A stretch of DNA of 5,967 nucleotides from Thermoplasmata archaeon (GCA_030042815.1 JASHYY010000102.1:1-5967), one strand, 5' to 3'. Positions 1 through 5,952 are shown, counted from the stretch's first letter. Notes: a model not told the origin generated them from the sequence alone. Translations and numbers: made by a program.

Positions 1-393
1 GACGCGGACGTCGTGGTCACGACCGCCGCGATCCCCGGCCGCAAGGCCCCGATCCTCGTACGCGACGAGATGGTCGCCCGGATGCGGCCGGGATCGGTGA
101 TCGTCGACCTCGCCGCGGAGACGGGCGGCAACTGCACGCTCACGAAGCCCGGGGAGACCGTGGTCGCGAGCGGCGTGACGATCGCCGGCCCGATCAACCT
201 GCCGAGCCAGCTGCCGTTCCACGCGAGCCAGATGTTCGCGAAGAACCTCCAGTCGTTCCTCACGCTGCTCATCACCAAGGAGGGGAATCTCGTGACCGAC
301 TACTCCGACGAGATCCTCGCCGGGAGCCTGCTCGTCGCCGACGGGACCGTACGGCACCGGCCGACCGCGGACCTGCTCGCGGGGGGGAAGTAG
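1..393 (+). CDS. pntAA: NAD(P) transhydrogenase subunit alpha part 1, 3' end (partial)
   Basis: This is the C-terminal 130 codons of the NAD(H)-binding domain I subunit. The reading frame is open from base 1, so the start and the Rossmann nucleotide-binding motifs lie upstream of the window. Family signatures visible are VVVTTAAIPGRKAP (residues 4-17 of the fragment), PGSVIVDLAAETGGNC (30-45) and INLPSQLPFHASQMFAKN (65-82), in the order known from E. coli PntA and R. rubrum PntAA. The protein ends after domain I without the membrane part found in fused bacterial PntA, so this is the split form. The subunit is cytoplasmic and passes hydride from NADH to NADP+ held by PntB. It ends TAG directly before the ATG of the next gene. 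A run of seven G (381-387) lies just before the stop; it can serve as a ribosome-binding site for pntAB and is also a typical place for a sequencing indel. Confidence 0.95.
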   Translation, partial: DADVVVTTAAIPGRKAPILVRDEMVARMRPGSVIVDLAAETGGNCTLTKPGETVVASGVTIAGPINLPSQLPFHASQMFAKNLQSFLTLLITKEGNLVTDYSDEILAGSLLVADGTVRHRPTADLLAGGK

Positions 394-696
394 ATGGCCG
401 CCGACATCTGGACGGCGCTGTTCATCGCGCTCCTCGCGGCGTTCGTCGGCTACGAGGTGATCAGCCGGGTCCCGGTCCTGCTCCACACGCCGCTGATGAG
501 CGGCTCGAACTTCATCCACGGCATCGTCCTCGTCGGGGCGATCGTCGCCCTCGGGCTCGCCACCACGCCGCTCGAGGACGCGATCGGGCTCGTCGCCGTC
601 GTGATGGGGGCGCTCAACGTCACGGGCGGCTACATGGTCACGGTCCGCATCCTCGCGATGTTCGACCGGTCGAAGGGCAAGGGAGGGGCGCCATGA
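394..696 (+). CDS. pntAB: NAD(P) transhydrogenase subunit alpha part 2 (membrane)
   Basis: A 100-residue membrane protein forming the small part of the proton channel (domain II) of transhydrogenase. Three hydrophobic segments are visible at about residues 6-24, 39-57 and 62-84. The family motif TPLMSGSNFIHGIV (32-45) and the NVTGGYMVTVRILAMF stretch (75-90) identify it. Length matches PntAB of the three-subunit enzymes such as R. rubrum. The start abuts the pntAA stop with no spacer, and its TGA overlaps the pntB ATG as ATGA, so all three subunits are probably translationally coupled. The C-terminal tail after residue 90 is short, charged and Gly-rich, and its codons form the pntB ribosome-binding site. 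It works only in complex with PntAA and PntB. Confidence 0.95.
   Translation: MAADIWTALFIALLAAFVGYEVISRVPVLLHTPLMSGSNFIHGIVLVGAIVALGLATTPLEDAIGLVAVVMGALNVTGGYMVTVRILAMFDRSKGKGGAP
682..688 (+). promoter_or_regulatory. Shine-Dalgarno of pntB
   Basis: GGAGGGG ends four bases before the pntB ATG at 693; its GGAGG core ends six bases before. It lies inside the last codons of pntAB. It is a strong match to the anti-Shine-Dalgarno sequence and fixes the pntB start at the ATGA overlap. Confidence 0.7.
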
Positions 697-2084
697 CCTC
701 CTACGTCCAGGACGCGATCAACGCGGTCTACGTGGTCGCCGTCCTCGTCTTCATCCTCGGCCTCAAGGCGATGAGCGGGCCGTCCACGGCCCGCCGCGGG
801 ATCGTCTACGCCGGCGCCGCGATGCTCCTCGCGGTCGTCGTGACGTTCGCGAGCCCGGGGCTCTCGAACTTCCTCCTGATCTTCGTCGGTGTCGCGATCG
901 GCGGGCTCGGCGGGTGGTACTGGGCCCGCGTCGTGAAGATGACCGCGATGCCCCAGATGGTGGCGATGTTCAACGGGATGGGCGGCGGCTCGGCGGCCGC
1001 GATCGCGGCGGTCGAGATGCTCGGCCACCTCTCCGACCTGACGAGCTCCTCGCTGAGCCTCGCCGGGGCCGTCATCGGTTCGATCTCGATCGCGGGCAGC
1101 ATCATCGCGTTCCTGAAGCTCCAGGGCTGGATGACGTCGAAGCCGATCGTCCTGCCCGCGCGGCAGGTCGTGAACACCGCGGTCCTCGTGGTCGGCGTCG
1201 GCTTCGGCCTCTACGCCCTCGTCGTGCTGCACACGTTCTGGCTCCTGCCGTTCTACGTCCTCCTCCTGCTCTACGGGATCCTCTTGACGCTCCCGATCGG
1301 CGGCGCCGACATGCCGGTCGTCATCAGCCTGTTCAACGCCCTCACGGGGATCGCGGTCGGTCTGGACGGGTTCGCGCTCGTCAACGGGCCGCTCGGCGAC
1401 GCGGGCTACGCGATGGTGATCGCGGGCGTCCTGGTCGGGGCGGCGGGTTCGCTGCTCACCCTGCTGATGGCGAAGGCGATGAACCGGTCGGTCTCGAACG
1501 TCTTCTTCAGCGCCTTCGGCGCGACCGAGGAGACCGGCGCGGCCGTCCAAGGCCAGCTGAAGCCGATCGACGCGGCGGACGCCGCGATCCAGATGGCGTA
1601 CGCGAACCAGGTCATCATCGTCCCCGGCTACGGCATGGCGGTCGCGCAGGCCCAGCAGAAGGTGAAGGAGCTCGCGGACCTCCTCGAGGCGAAGGGCGTG
1701 ACGGTGAAGTTCGCGATCCACCCCGTGGCGGGCCGCATGCCCGGCCACATGAACGTGCTCCTCGCGGAGGCCGGCATCTCCTACGACAAGCTGTTCGACC
1801 GCGACGAGATCAACGCGGAGTTCCCCGCGACCGACGTCGCGTTCGTCATCGGGGCGAACGACGTCGTGAACCCGGCCGCGCACCGGCAGGGGAGCCCGCT
1901 CTACGGGATGCCGATCCTCGACGTCGAGCAGGCGAAGAACGTCATCGTCAACAAGCGCGGTCAGGGGAAGGGGTTCGCGGGCGTCGAGAACGACCTCTTC
2001 TACCGCGACAACACCCGCATGCTCTACGGCGACGCGCAGACGGCCGTGGGGAAGCTCGTCAGCGAGCTCAAGAAGGCGACGTAG
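693..2084 (+). CDS. pntB: NAD(P) transhydrogenase subunit beta
   Basis: A full-length 463-residue PntB. Residues 1 to about 265 form the rest of the proton-conducting membrane domain, with about eight or nine hydrophobic helices (for example 9-25, 36-53, 57-75, 121-142, 160-180, 182-201, 240-260). Residues from about 285 form cytoplasmic domain III, which binds NADP(H). Its signatures are the GYGMAVAQAQ fingerprint (312-321), HPVAGRMPGHMNVL (343-356), GANDVVNPAA (387-396) and KRGQGKGFAG (421-430), followed by DNTRMLYGDA (439-448). The complex couples inward proton flow to NADPH formation from NADH. The residue that appears to align with the E. coli channel histidine beta-His91 is Asn94 (MVAMFNGMGGG), as in other family members. 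The gene overlaps pntAB by 4 bp and carries a good ribosome-binding site. Confidence 0.96.
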   Translation: MTSYVQDAINAVYVVAVLVFILGLKAMSGPSTARRGIVYAGAAMLLAVVVTFASPGLSNFLLIFVGVAIGGLGGWYWARVVKMTAMPQMVAMFNGMGGGSAAAIAAVEMLGHLSDLTSSSLSLAGAVIGSISIAGSIIAFLKLQGWMTSKPIVLPARQVVNTAVLVVGVGFGLYALVVLHTFWLLPFYVLLLLYGILLTLPIGGADMPVVISLFNALTGIAVGLDGFALVNGPLGDAGYAMVIAGVLVGAAGSLLTLLMAKAMNRSVSNVFFSAFGATEETGAAVQGQLKPIDAADAAIQMAYANQVIIVPGYGMAVAQAQQKVKELADLLEAKGVTVKFAIHPVAGRMPGHMNVLLAEAGISYDKLFDRDEINAEFPATDVAFVIGANDVVNPAAHRQGSPLYGMPILDVEQAKNVIVNKRGQGKGFAGVENDLFYRDNTRMLYGDAQTAVGKLVSELKKAT

Positions 2085-2097
2085 GTCCCGGTCCTCG

Positions 2098-2643
2098 ATG
2101 CCCCGTCCCGGTCGCTCCCGGCGTCGCGACGACGCCCGGCGGGGAACGGAGCGAGAGCTTCGACTGCGCCGGGCTCGGCCGTCGGACCTCCCCGTGCTGT
2201 CCGAGCATCGTCGGCGGATGTTCCGCGAGATCGGCCGATGGAGCCCCCCGGTCCTCGCCCGGTCGGAGCGAGCCTACCGCCGCTGGGCCCGCCGGGAGAT
2301 GGCGGCGCACCGGCTCTTCGGGTTCGTGGCGGAGGACCGGCCGGAGGGCCGGGTCGTCGGGAGCGGCGTCGTCTGGCTGCAGCCGTCGCAGCCCCGCCCC
2401 TCCCCCCTCGCGCGGAACTCGATGCCGTACATCATGTCGATGTTCACGGAGCCGAGCTATCGCGGCCGCGGGGTCGCCTCTTCGCTCGTCCGTTTGATGG
2501 TTCATTGGGCCGCGGCGCGCGGCTACCGACGGGTCTTCCTGCACGCCTCCCGGAAGGGACGCCCCGTCTACGAGCGCCTCGGCTTCGAGCCCGGCAACGA
2601 GATGCGACTTGACCTCCCCGGGCGGGCGCGGGGACGGTCCTAG
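2098..2643 (+). CDS. GNAT-family N-acetyltransferase
   Basis: A 181-residue protein with the acetyl-CoA-binding motif A at SYRGRGVASSLV (120-131), after a beta strand YIMSMFTEPS (111-120), and the motif B end with its tyrosine in PVYERLGF (156-163). These place it in the GNAT fold; the acceptor substrate (amino acid, small amine, antibiotic or protein N-terminus) cannot be read from the sequence. The first 30 residues are very Arg-rich. No other ATG, GTG or TTG occurs in frame before residue 41, so the ATG 13 bp after pntB is the only sensible start, although I see no Shine-Dalgarno sequence. The gene may be read through from the pnt operon, since no promoter fits in the gap. Codon use is less strictly G/C-ending than in pntB (CGT, TTG, GTT and CAT occur in a row near 2490-2505), which suggests lower expression or a different origin. 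Its TAG shares bases with the stop of the facing gene. Confidence 0.88.
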   Translation: MPRPGRSRRRDDARRGTERELRLRRARPSDLPVLSEHRRRMFREIGRWSPPVLARSERAYRRWARREMAAHRLFGFVAEDRPEGRVVGSGVVWLQPSQPRPSPLARNSMPYIMSMFTEPSYRGRGVASSLVRLMVHWAAARGYRRVFLHASRKGRPVYERLGFEPGNEMRLDLPGRARGRS

Positions 2644-3926
2644 GTCGGCGTCACGGGTTCGGCTACGGCGGAGGTCGCCCGGCGGGCCCACTCGCGACGC
2701 CACAGGTCGACGAAGAGTCCGATCAAGAGGACCGTGAGCACGACGTCGAGGACCGCGCTCGGCCAGGTGATCCCGTCGTCGAGCGCCCACACGTTGTAGG
2801 CGAGGTCGTAGTTGATCGACCCGACGAAGGCGATCGCCCAGAGCCACCCGCGGGCCCGGGCCCCCGCGAGCGCGACCGGGACGAGGTAGACGAGGATGTT
2901 GAACGAGAGGAACGGGGTGAGGAGCGCGAAGCCGGTGAGGACGATCGACGCCCCGCCCACCGCGTTCCGGACCAGGAAGAAGACGGCGAGCACGAGCGCG
3001 ACCGTGAGCCCGGCCTCGACCGCTTCGATCCAGAGCGCCGACGGGAGGGCGTTCGCGAGCAGGAAGACCCCGTAGAAGTTCAGCGAGAACGAGCGTCGTC
3101 CGACCTGGTTCAGGATGACGGGTCCGAGGAAGTCGTCGCGCCAGACCGCGTAGGAGAGCGCGGTGAACCCGCCGAACACCGCGAGGGCCACGCCGAACGC
3201 CGCGTACCGGTACCGCCGGTTCGACCCGGTCGCCCCGAGGATCGGAAAGACGTTCGGGAACCGGGCGGTCGCGAGGAAGCCGCCGACGGCGGCCGCGACC
3301 ACCTCGTTGCGTCCGGCGAGGTAGAGCGACAGGAGGACGGTGACCGGCACGATCGCGTTGGTCGCGCCGTCGATCTGGGAGGAGATGAGCGGGACGACGA
3401 GCGCCGAGGTGCCCACGAACAGGAGGACCTGGCGCCGGTCCGGGCCCGCGACGAACCACGTCAGCGGGAGGACCGAGAACGCCACGAGGCCCCAGACCAC
3501 GTAGAGGCCGGGAAGGCCTCCGAGGCTTCCGACCGCGTCGATCAGGACGGCGGCGAGGCCGTAGGGGATCTCGATGTGGCCGCCGCAGTCGGAGACGGTG
3601 AACGGGTTGGTCCCGGCCCAGAACGCCCGGCCCGAGTTCAGGACCCCGATCGGGTCGCTCACACCGGGGGGATGGCACCCGTACTGGCCGCTGAGGATCC
3701 CGTAGGTGCTGACCGCGGCGAAGGCGACGAGGCCGGCGATCATCACCGGTTGCCAGTCGAGCCAGTGGAGGTCGTCGCGTCGGGAGAGGGTCCGCAACAG
3801 GCGGAGGACCCGCGGTCGGAGCCACGCGCCGGCCCGGGTCGACGTCGGGTAGAGGATCACGGCCAGGTTGAGCGCCGCGAGGCCCGCGAAGACCCCCCAG
3901 GTCACCGCGTTGAACCAGTCGGCCAT
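2640..3926 (-). CDS. Polytopic membrane protein, GT-C/DUF2029 (GT87)-like
   Basis: A 428-residue integral membrane protein with about 11-12 hydrophobic segments (for example 8-26, 60-79, 138-160, 167-184, 207-230, 240-260, 302-320, 326-350, 355-375, 390-407). A basic linker (31-55) separates the first helix from the rest. After the second helix comes a loop with Asp91 and the stretch NSGRAFWAGTNPFT (97-110). This resembles the first outer loop of GT-C glycosyltransferases of the GT87/DUF2029 kind, where an Asp precedes an A-x-x-x-x-x-G-x-x-PY/PF element. On that basis it may transfer a sugar from a polyprenyl-phosphate donor on the outer face, but this is inference and no catalytic residue is proven. 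Two cysteines (84, 114) in this loop could form a disulfide. The ATG at 3926 is supported by a GGGGAG ribosome-binding site. The gene is convergent with the GNAT gene and has its own promoter-like element. Confidence 0.72.
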   Translation of the reverse strand: MADWFNAVTWGVFAGLAALNLAVILYPTSTRAGAWLRPRVLRLLRTLSRRDDLHWLDWQPVMIAGLVAFAAVSTYGILSGQYGCHPPGVSDPIGVLNSGRAFWAGTNPFTVSDCGGHIEIPYGLAAVLIDAVGSLGGLPGLYVVWGLVAFSVLPLTWFVAGPDRRQVLLFVGTSALVVPLISSQIDGATNAIVPVTVLLSLYLAGRNEVVAAAVGGFLATARFPNVFPILGATGSNRRYRYAAFGVALAVFGGFTALSYAVWRDDFLGPVILNQVGRRSFSLNFYGVFLLANALPSALWIEAVEAGLTVALVLAVFFLVRNAVGGASIVLTGFALLTPFLSFNILVYLVPVALAGARARGWLWAIAFVGSINYDLAYNVWALDDGITWPSAVLDVVLTVLLIGLFVDLWRREWARRATSAVAEPVTPT

Positions 3927-3933
3927 CCGCGAG

Positions 3934-3939
3934 CTCCCC
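3934..3939 (-). promoter_or_regulatory. Shine-Dalgarno of the membrane protein gene
   Basis: Read on the minus strand, GGGGAG lies seven bases before the ATG at 3926. It supports this start over downstream alternatives. Confidence 0.5.
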
Positions 3940-3963
3940 GGTCGCCCCGCGGCGAGCGGGCCC

Positions 3964-3977
3964 GGTCTATTTCAGTA
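3964..3977 (-). promoter_or_regulatory. Candidate TATA-box promoter of the membrane protein gene
   Basis: The minus strand reads TACTGAAATAGACC, an isolated AT-rich element in a GC-rich intergenic gap of 85 bp. An archaeal start site about 25 bp downstream would fall near 3945, giving a leader of about 20 bases that contains the GGGGAG ribosome-binding site. It matches 10 of 14 positions with the element in front of hxlR. Confidence 0.4.
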
Positions 3978-4011
3978 CTCGCCCGATCGGGGCGGACGCG
4001 GGGACCGGGAG

Positions 4012-4548
4012 CTACGCCGTCGCGAAGGGCGGGGGAGGCGCCCTCGGAGCGGGCGCGACGACCGGGGTCGACCCCCGGCCCCCCGCGGGGGAGAACCGTC
4101 GCGGCAGCGGCGCCGTGAGGTTCCGGACGACCTTGCGGAGGTAGCGCTCGGTGAAGATGTCGGGCAGCGACCGGGCGACGCCGTCCTCGAAGACCTCGGT
4201 GGCGTACCACTTCGAGCCGAATCGGGCGAGGGCGAGCAGGACGGGGATCGCGTCCTCTCCCTTCGCGGTCAGCCCCCACTTGACGTAGTGTCGGCCCCGT
4301 TCCACGACCTCGATGAGACCCTCGCGCTCGAGCTCCCTCAGCCGCATCGTGAGCACCCGGTTCGTGAGCCCCGGGGTCGTGCGCAGCATCTCCCGGAACC
4401 GTTGCTTTCGGTAGAGCGCGATGTTGCGCAGCACGAGGAACGTCCACTTGCGTCCCAACACGCCGAGGCTGGCCTGGACGGGGCATCCGCAGAACTCTAC
4501 CTTGAGCTCCCGAGGGGAGTCGGGGCCCGGCGCGCCGGCGACGGTCAC
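4012..4548 (-). CDS. HxlR-family winged-helix transcriptional regulator
   Basis: A DNA-binding regulator of the HxlR (MarR-like) type, 178 residues from the GTG start chosen here. The domain begins at CGCPVQASLGVLGRKWTF (residues 20-37), the classical CPV...L...G.KW opening of the family. It continues through the recognition-helix region PGLTNRVLTMRLRELE (59-74) and the wing (VVERGRHYVKWGLTAKG, 81-97). Cys22 is the family's conserved N-terminal cysteine, used for sensing in YodB-type members, and Cys20 is an extra one two residues before. The last 33 residues are a Pro/Ala/Arg-rich tail with no family counterpart. An ATG at 4596 would add 16 residues, but those codons (GTT, ACT, ATA, GTA, CAT) are unlike the rest and coincide with an AT-rich promoter-like island, so I prefer the GTG. 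No Shine-Dalgarno sequence is seen; a leaderless transcript would fit. It lies just downstream of adh on the same strand, so control of itself and of adh is a reasonable guess. Confidence 0.85.
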   Translation of the reverse strand: MTVAGAPGPDSPRELKVEFCGCPVQASLGVLGRKWTFLVLRNIALYRKQRFREMLRTTPGLTNRVLTMRLRELEREGLIEVVERGRHYVKWGLTAKGEDAIPVLLALARFGSKWYATEVFEDGVARSLPDIFTERYLRKVVRNLTAPLPRRFSPAGGRGSTPVVAPAPRAPPPPFATA

Positions 4549-4570
4549 GCGAGAGCCAGAGCGGGCGGGG

Positions 4571-4596
4571 TTCTTATGGTATACTATAGTAACCAT
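4571..4596 (-). promoter_or_regulatory. Promoter/operator island of hxlR
   Basis: This 26-bp stretch has 19 A/T bases, against about 30% A/T around it. It contains a perfect 10-bp palindrome TACTATAGTA (4582-4591), an overlapping GTATAC (4579-4584) and a flanking inverted repeat ATGGT/ACCAT (arms at 4592-4596 and 4576-4580). Minus-strand TATA-like sequence at 4571-4584 is 24-36 bp before the GTG at 4548, the spacing expected for a leaderless or very short-leader archaeal transcript. The palindrome would be a natural site for autoregulation by a dimeric HxlR protein. Its TACTAT/ATAGTA halves recall the B. subtilis YodB operator as I remember it, though that one has a spacer. Confidence 0.6.
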
Positions 4597-4628
4597 CTCG
4601 CCGGCGCCGACCGCCCGGCCGCCGCGGC

Positions 4629-5648
4629 CTAGGTCGCCGCGCAGTCGAGCACCGCCGCCCCGGTGACCCGTCCGTGCTTGAGGTCGGCGAGGGCCTCGTT
4701 CGCTTCGCGGAGCGGACGGACGCTCACGCGCGTCTCGAGGCGCAGGCGGAAGGCGAGCTCGAGGAACTCGCGGGCGTCCGCCCGGGTGTTCGCCTCGACG
4801 CTCACGATCTTCCGCTCGCCGAAGAGGAGCCCGTCGTAGTCGATGGACGGGAGGGGAGTGAGGTGGATCGCAGCGATCGAGAGCGTCCCTCCCTTCTTCA
4901 ACTCGCGCAACGCGTCGACGACGACCTCCCCGACCGGCGCGAAGACGACGGCGCTGTCGAGGTTCGGGGTCGGCGCGGCGATCCTCGGCTTCGAGGTGAG
5001 GACGGATTCGGCCGCGCCCAGCTCTGCGGCGAGCGCGAGGTGGTCCGGGTTGCGCGAGTAGGCGACCGTCTCGTAGCCGAGCCGGGCCGCGAGCTGGAGC
5101 GCGAGGTGCGCGGACCCTCCGAAACCGAAGAAACCGATGCGTCCGCCCGGGCGCGGCAGCGCCAGCTTGAGCGCGCGGTACCCGATGACCCCCGCGCACA
5201 GGTAGGGAGCGATCCGGAAGGGGTCGGACGGCGGCGGCAGCGGGAACACGTACGCCTCGTCCCCCACCGCGTACTGCGCGTAGCCTCCGTCGACCGAGTA
5301 GCCGGTGAACACCTTCGCGACGCACAGGTTTTCGCGCCCGGTGAGGCAATATTCGCAGCGGCCGCAGGTACGGTGCAGCCAGGGGATCCCGACCCAGTCG
5401 CCGACCGAGAGACGGCGCACTTCCTCCCCGGTCCGGACGACCCGTCCGACGATCTCGTGGCCCGGGACGACCGACGGCCGGAGCGGCGGGAGGTCTCCCT
5501 CGACGACGTGGAGGTCGGTGCGGCAGACCCCGCAGGCCCGCACTTCGACCAGCACCTCCGGCCCGCCGGGAACCGGCGGCTCCCCCTCCTCGAGGACGAG
5601 CGGCCGGCGGTCCGCGGACGCCGGTCGGGCGAACCGCATCGCCTGCAT
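4629..5648 (-). CDS. Zinc-dependent alcohol dehydrogenase (adh_fam_2 type)
   Basis: A 339-residue medium-chain dehydrogenase that interconverts an alcohol and its aldehyde or ketone in the cytoplasm; the substrate is unknown. The catalytic zinc ligands are Cys42 (ACGVCRTD), His64 (GHE) and Cys151 (YLCAGVIGY). The structural zinc lobe has Cys95, 98, 101 and 109. The nucleotide-binding turn is GFFGFGGSAH (172-181), and its GGSAH form is characteristic of the adh_fam_2 (TIGR02822) group, as is EANTRADAREFL (285-296). After the second strand comes AYSRN (196-200) with no acidic residue, which suggests NADP(H) preference. An in-frame ATG at 5777 would add 43 residues of low-complexity sequence absent from the family. 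The ATG at 5648 follows GAGGG closely and gives family length; an ATG at 5639 is also possible. No clear TATA box is seen upstream; the weak AT element at 5716-5726 is the only candidate. The stop is 80 bp before the hxlR GTG, and that gap contains the hxlR promoter. Confidence 0.93.
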   Translation of the reverse strand: MQAMRFARPASADRRPLVLEEGEPPVPGGPEVLVEVRACGVCRTDLHVVEGDLPPLRPSVVPGHEIVGRVVRTGEEVRRLSVGDWVGIPWLHRTCGRCEYCLTGRENLCVAKVFTGYSVDGGYAQYAVGDEAYVFPLPPPSDPFRIAPYLCAGVIGYRALKLALPRPGGRIGFFGFGGSAHLALQLAARLGYETVAYSRNPDHLALAAELGAAESVLTSKPRIAAPTPNLDSAVVFAPVGEVVVDALRELKKGGTLSIAAIHLTPLPSIDYDGLLFGERKIVSVEANTRADAREFLELAFRLRLETRVSVRPLREANEALADLKHGRVTGAAVLDCAAT

Positions 5649-5855
5649 CGGACCCTCGTTCGCCGCCGACGGGGCGGGTTCCGTCGGACGACCGGCGGGT
5701 GCTAGAGATCCCGGCGGATAACCGTTCGTCCGGTTCCGATCCGGGCGCGACCGGAGGAGATCGGTCGCGCGCGCCATCGTTCGCGGGACGAGAGCCTGCC
5801 GCTGCTCCGGGCCGTCCGCGGAATCCGGGTCCTCGATGCCGCCCGCGCACCGCAG
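5649..5855. other. Intergenic gap between adh and tRNA-Val
   Basis: About 207 bp without a credible gene. The only departure from high GC is a short element reading AACGGTTATCC on the minus strand (5716-5726), a weak candidate for an adh promoter. No T-run suitable as an archaeal terminator for the tRNA is present, and no repeat of the hxlR palindrome is found here. Confidence 0.5.
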
Positions 5856-5928
5856 TGGGCGCGGCCAGATTCGAACTGGCGACCTTCACCGTGTCAGGGT
5901 GACATCATAACCACTAGACTACGCGCCC
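5856..5928 (-). tRNA. tRNA-Val (anticodon GAC)
   Basis: A 73-base cloverleaf reads cleanly on the minus strand. The acceptor stem is GGGCGCG/CGCGCCC with discriminator A. The D arm is GTCTAGTGGTTATGAT. The anticodon stem is TCACC/GGTGA around loop CTGACAC, giving anticodon GAC for valine codon GUC. The variable loop is AGGTC, and the T arm is GCCAG-TTCGAAT-CTGGC. All stems pair fully apart from the usual short D stem. CCA is not encoded; the next bases are CTG. The D-arm sequence (GTCTAGT, GGTTATGA) resembles haloarchaeal tRNA-Val rather than bacterial tRNA-Val, which supports an archaeal source. GUC should be a major valine codon in this GC-rich genome, so this is a heavily used tRNA. Confidence 0.95.
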
Positions 5929-5952
5929 GCGCGGGCGGCCACCGACGGACCG

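Noticed and set aside
630..1883. Asp/Arg/His/Glu-rich minus-strand frame, plus a plus-strand frame from 914, over pntB
   Set aside because: Both are shadows of pntB, whose own frame has clear family motifs throughout.
2068..3825. Long Arg/Pro-rich minus-strand frame across the GNAT and membrane protein genes
   Set aside because: It is an out-of-frame shadow typical of GC-rich DNA; its composition is unlike a real protein and it conflicts with two recognisable genes.
4527..4538. 12-bp palindrome CCGGCGCGCCGG inside the 5' part of hxlR
   Set aside because: All-GC palindromes of this length are expected by chance at this base composition, and it lies in normal codons.
2639..4639. CCTAGGTCG repeated at 2639 and 4628, at the ends of two minus-strand genes
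   Set aside because: It arises from two Thr-TAG endings in similar GC-rich context; too short to be a meaningful repeat.
4674..5705. Plus-strand frame of 343 codons over adh
   Set aside because: It is antisense to a dehydrogenase with all zinc ligands intact and has the acidic/Arg composition of a shadow frame.
5649..5777. N-terminal extension of adh from the ATG at 5777
   Set aside because: The 43 added residues are low-complexity and absent from the family; the ATG at 5648 has a nearby GAGGG and gives the usual length.
4597..5889. A long minus-strand open frame that continues upstream of hxlR to 5889 and starts MKVASSNLAAPT
   Set aside because: Its first residues are a translation of the tRNA-Val T-arm and flank, a well-known annotation artefact, and it then runs out of frame through adh. 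Only its last part, the HxlR protein, is real.
5699..5902. Plus-strand frame ending AARFELATFTVSG
   Set aside because: This is the antisense translation of the tRNA-Val gene; such peptides are recurrent false proteins next to tRNAs.
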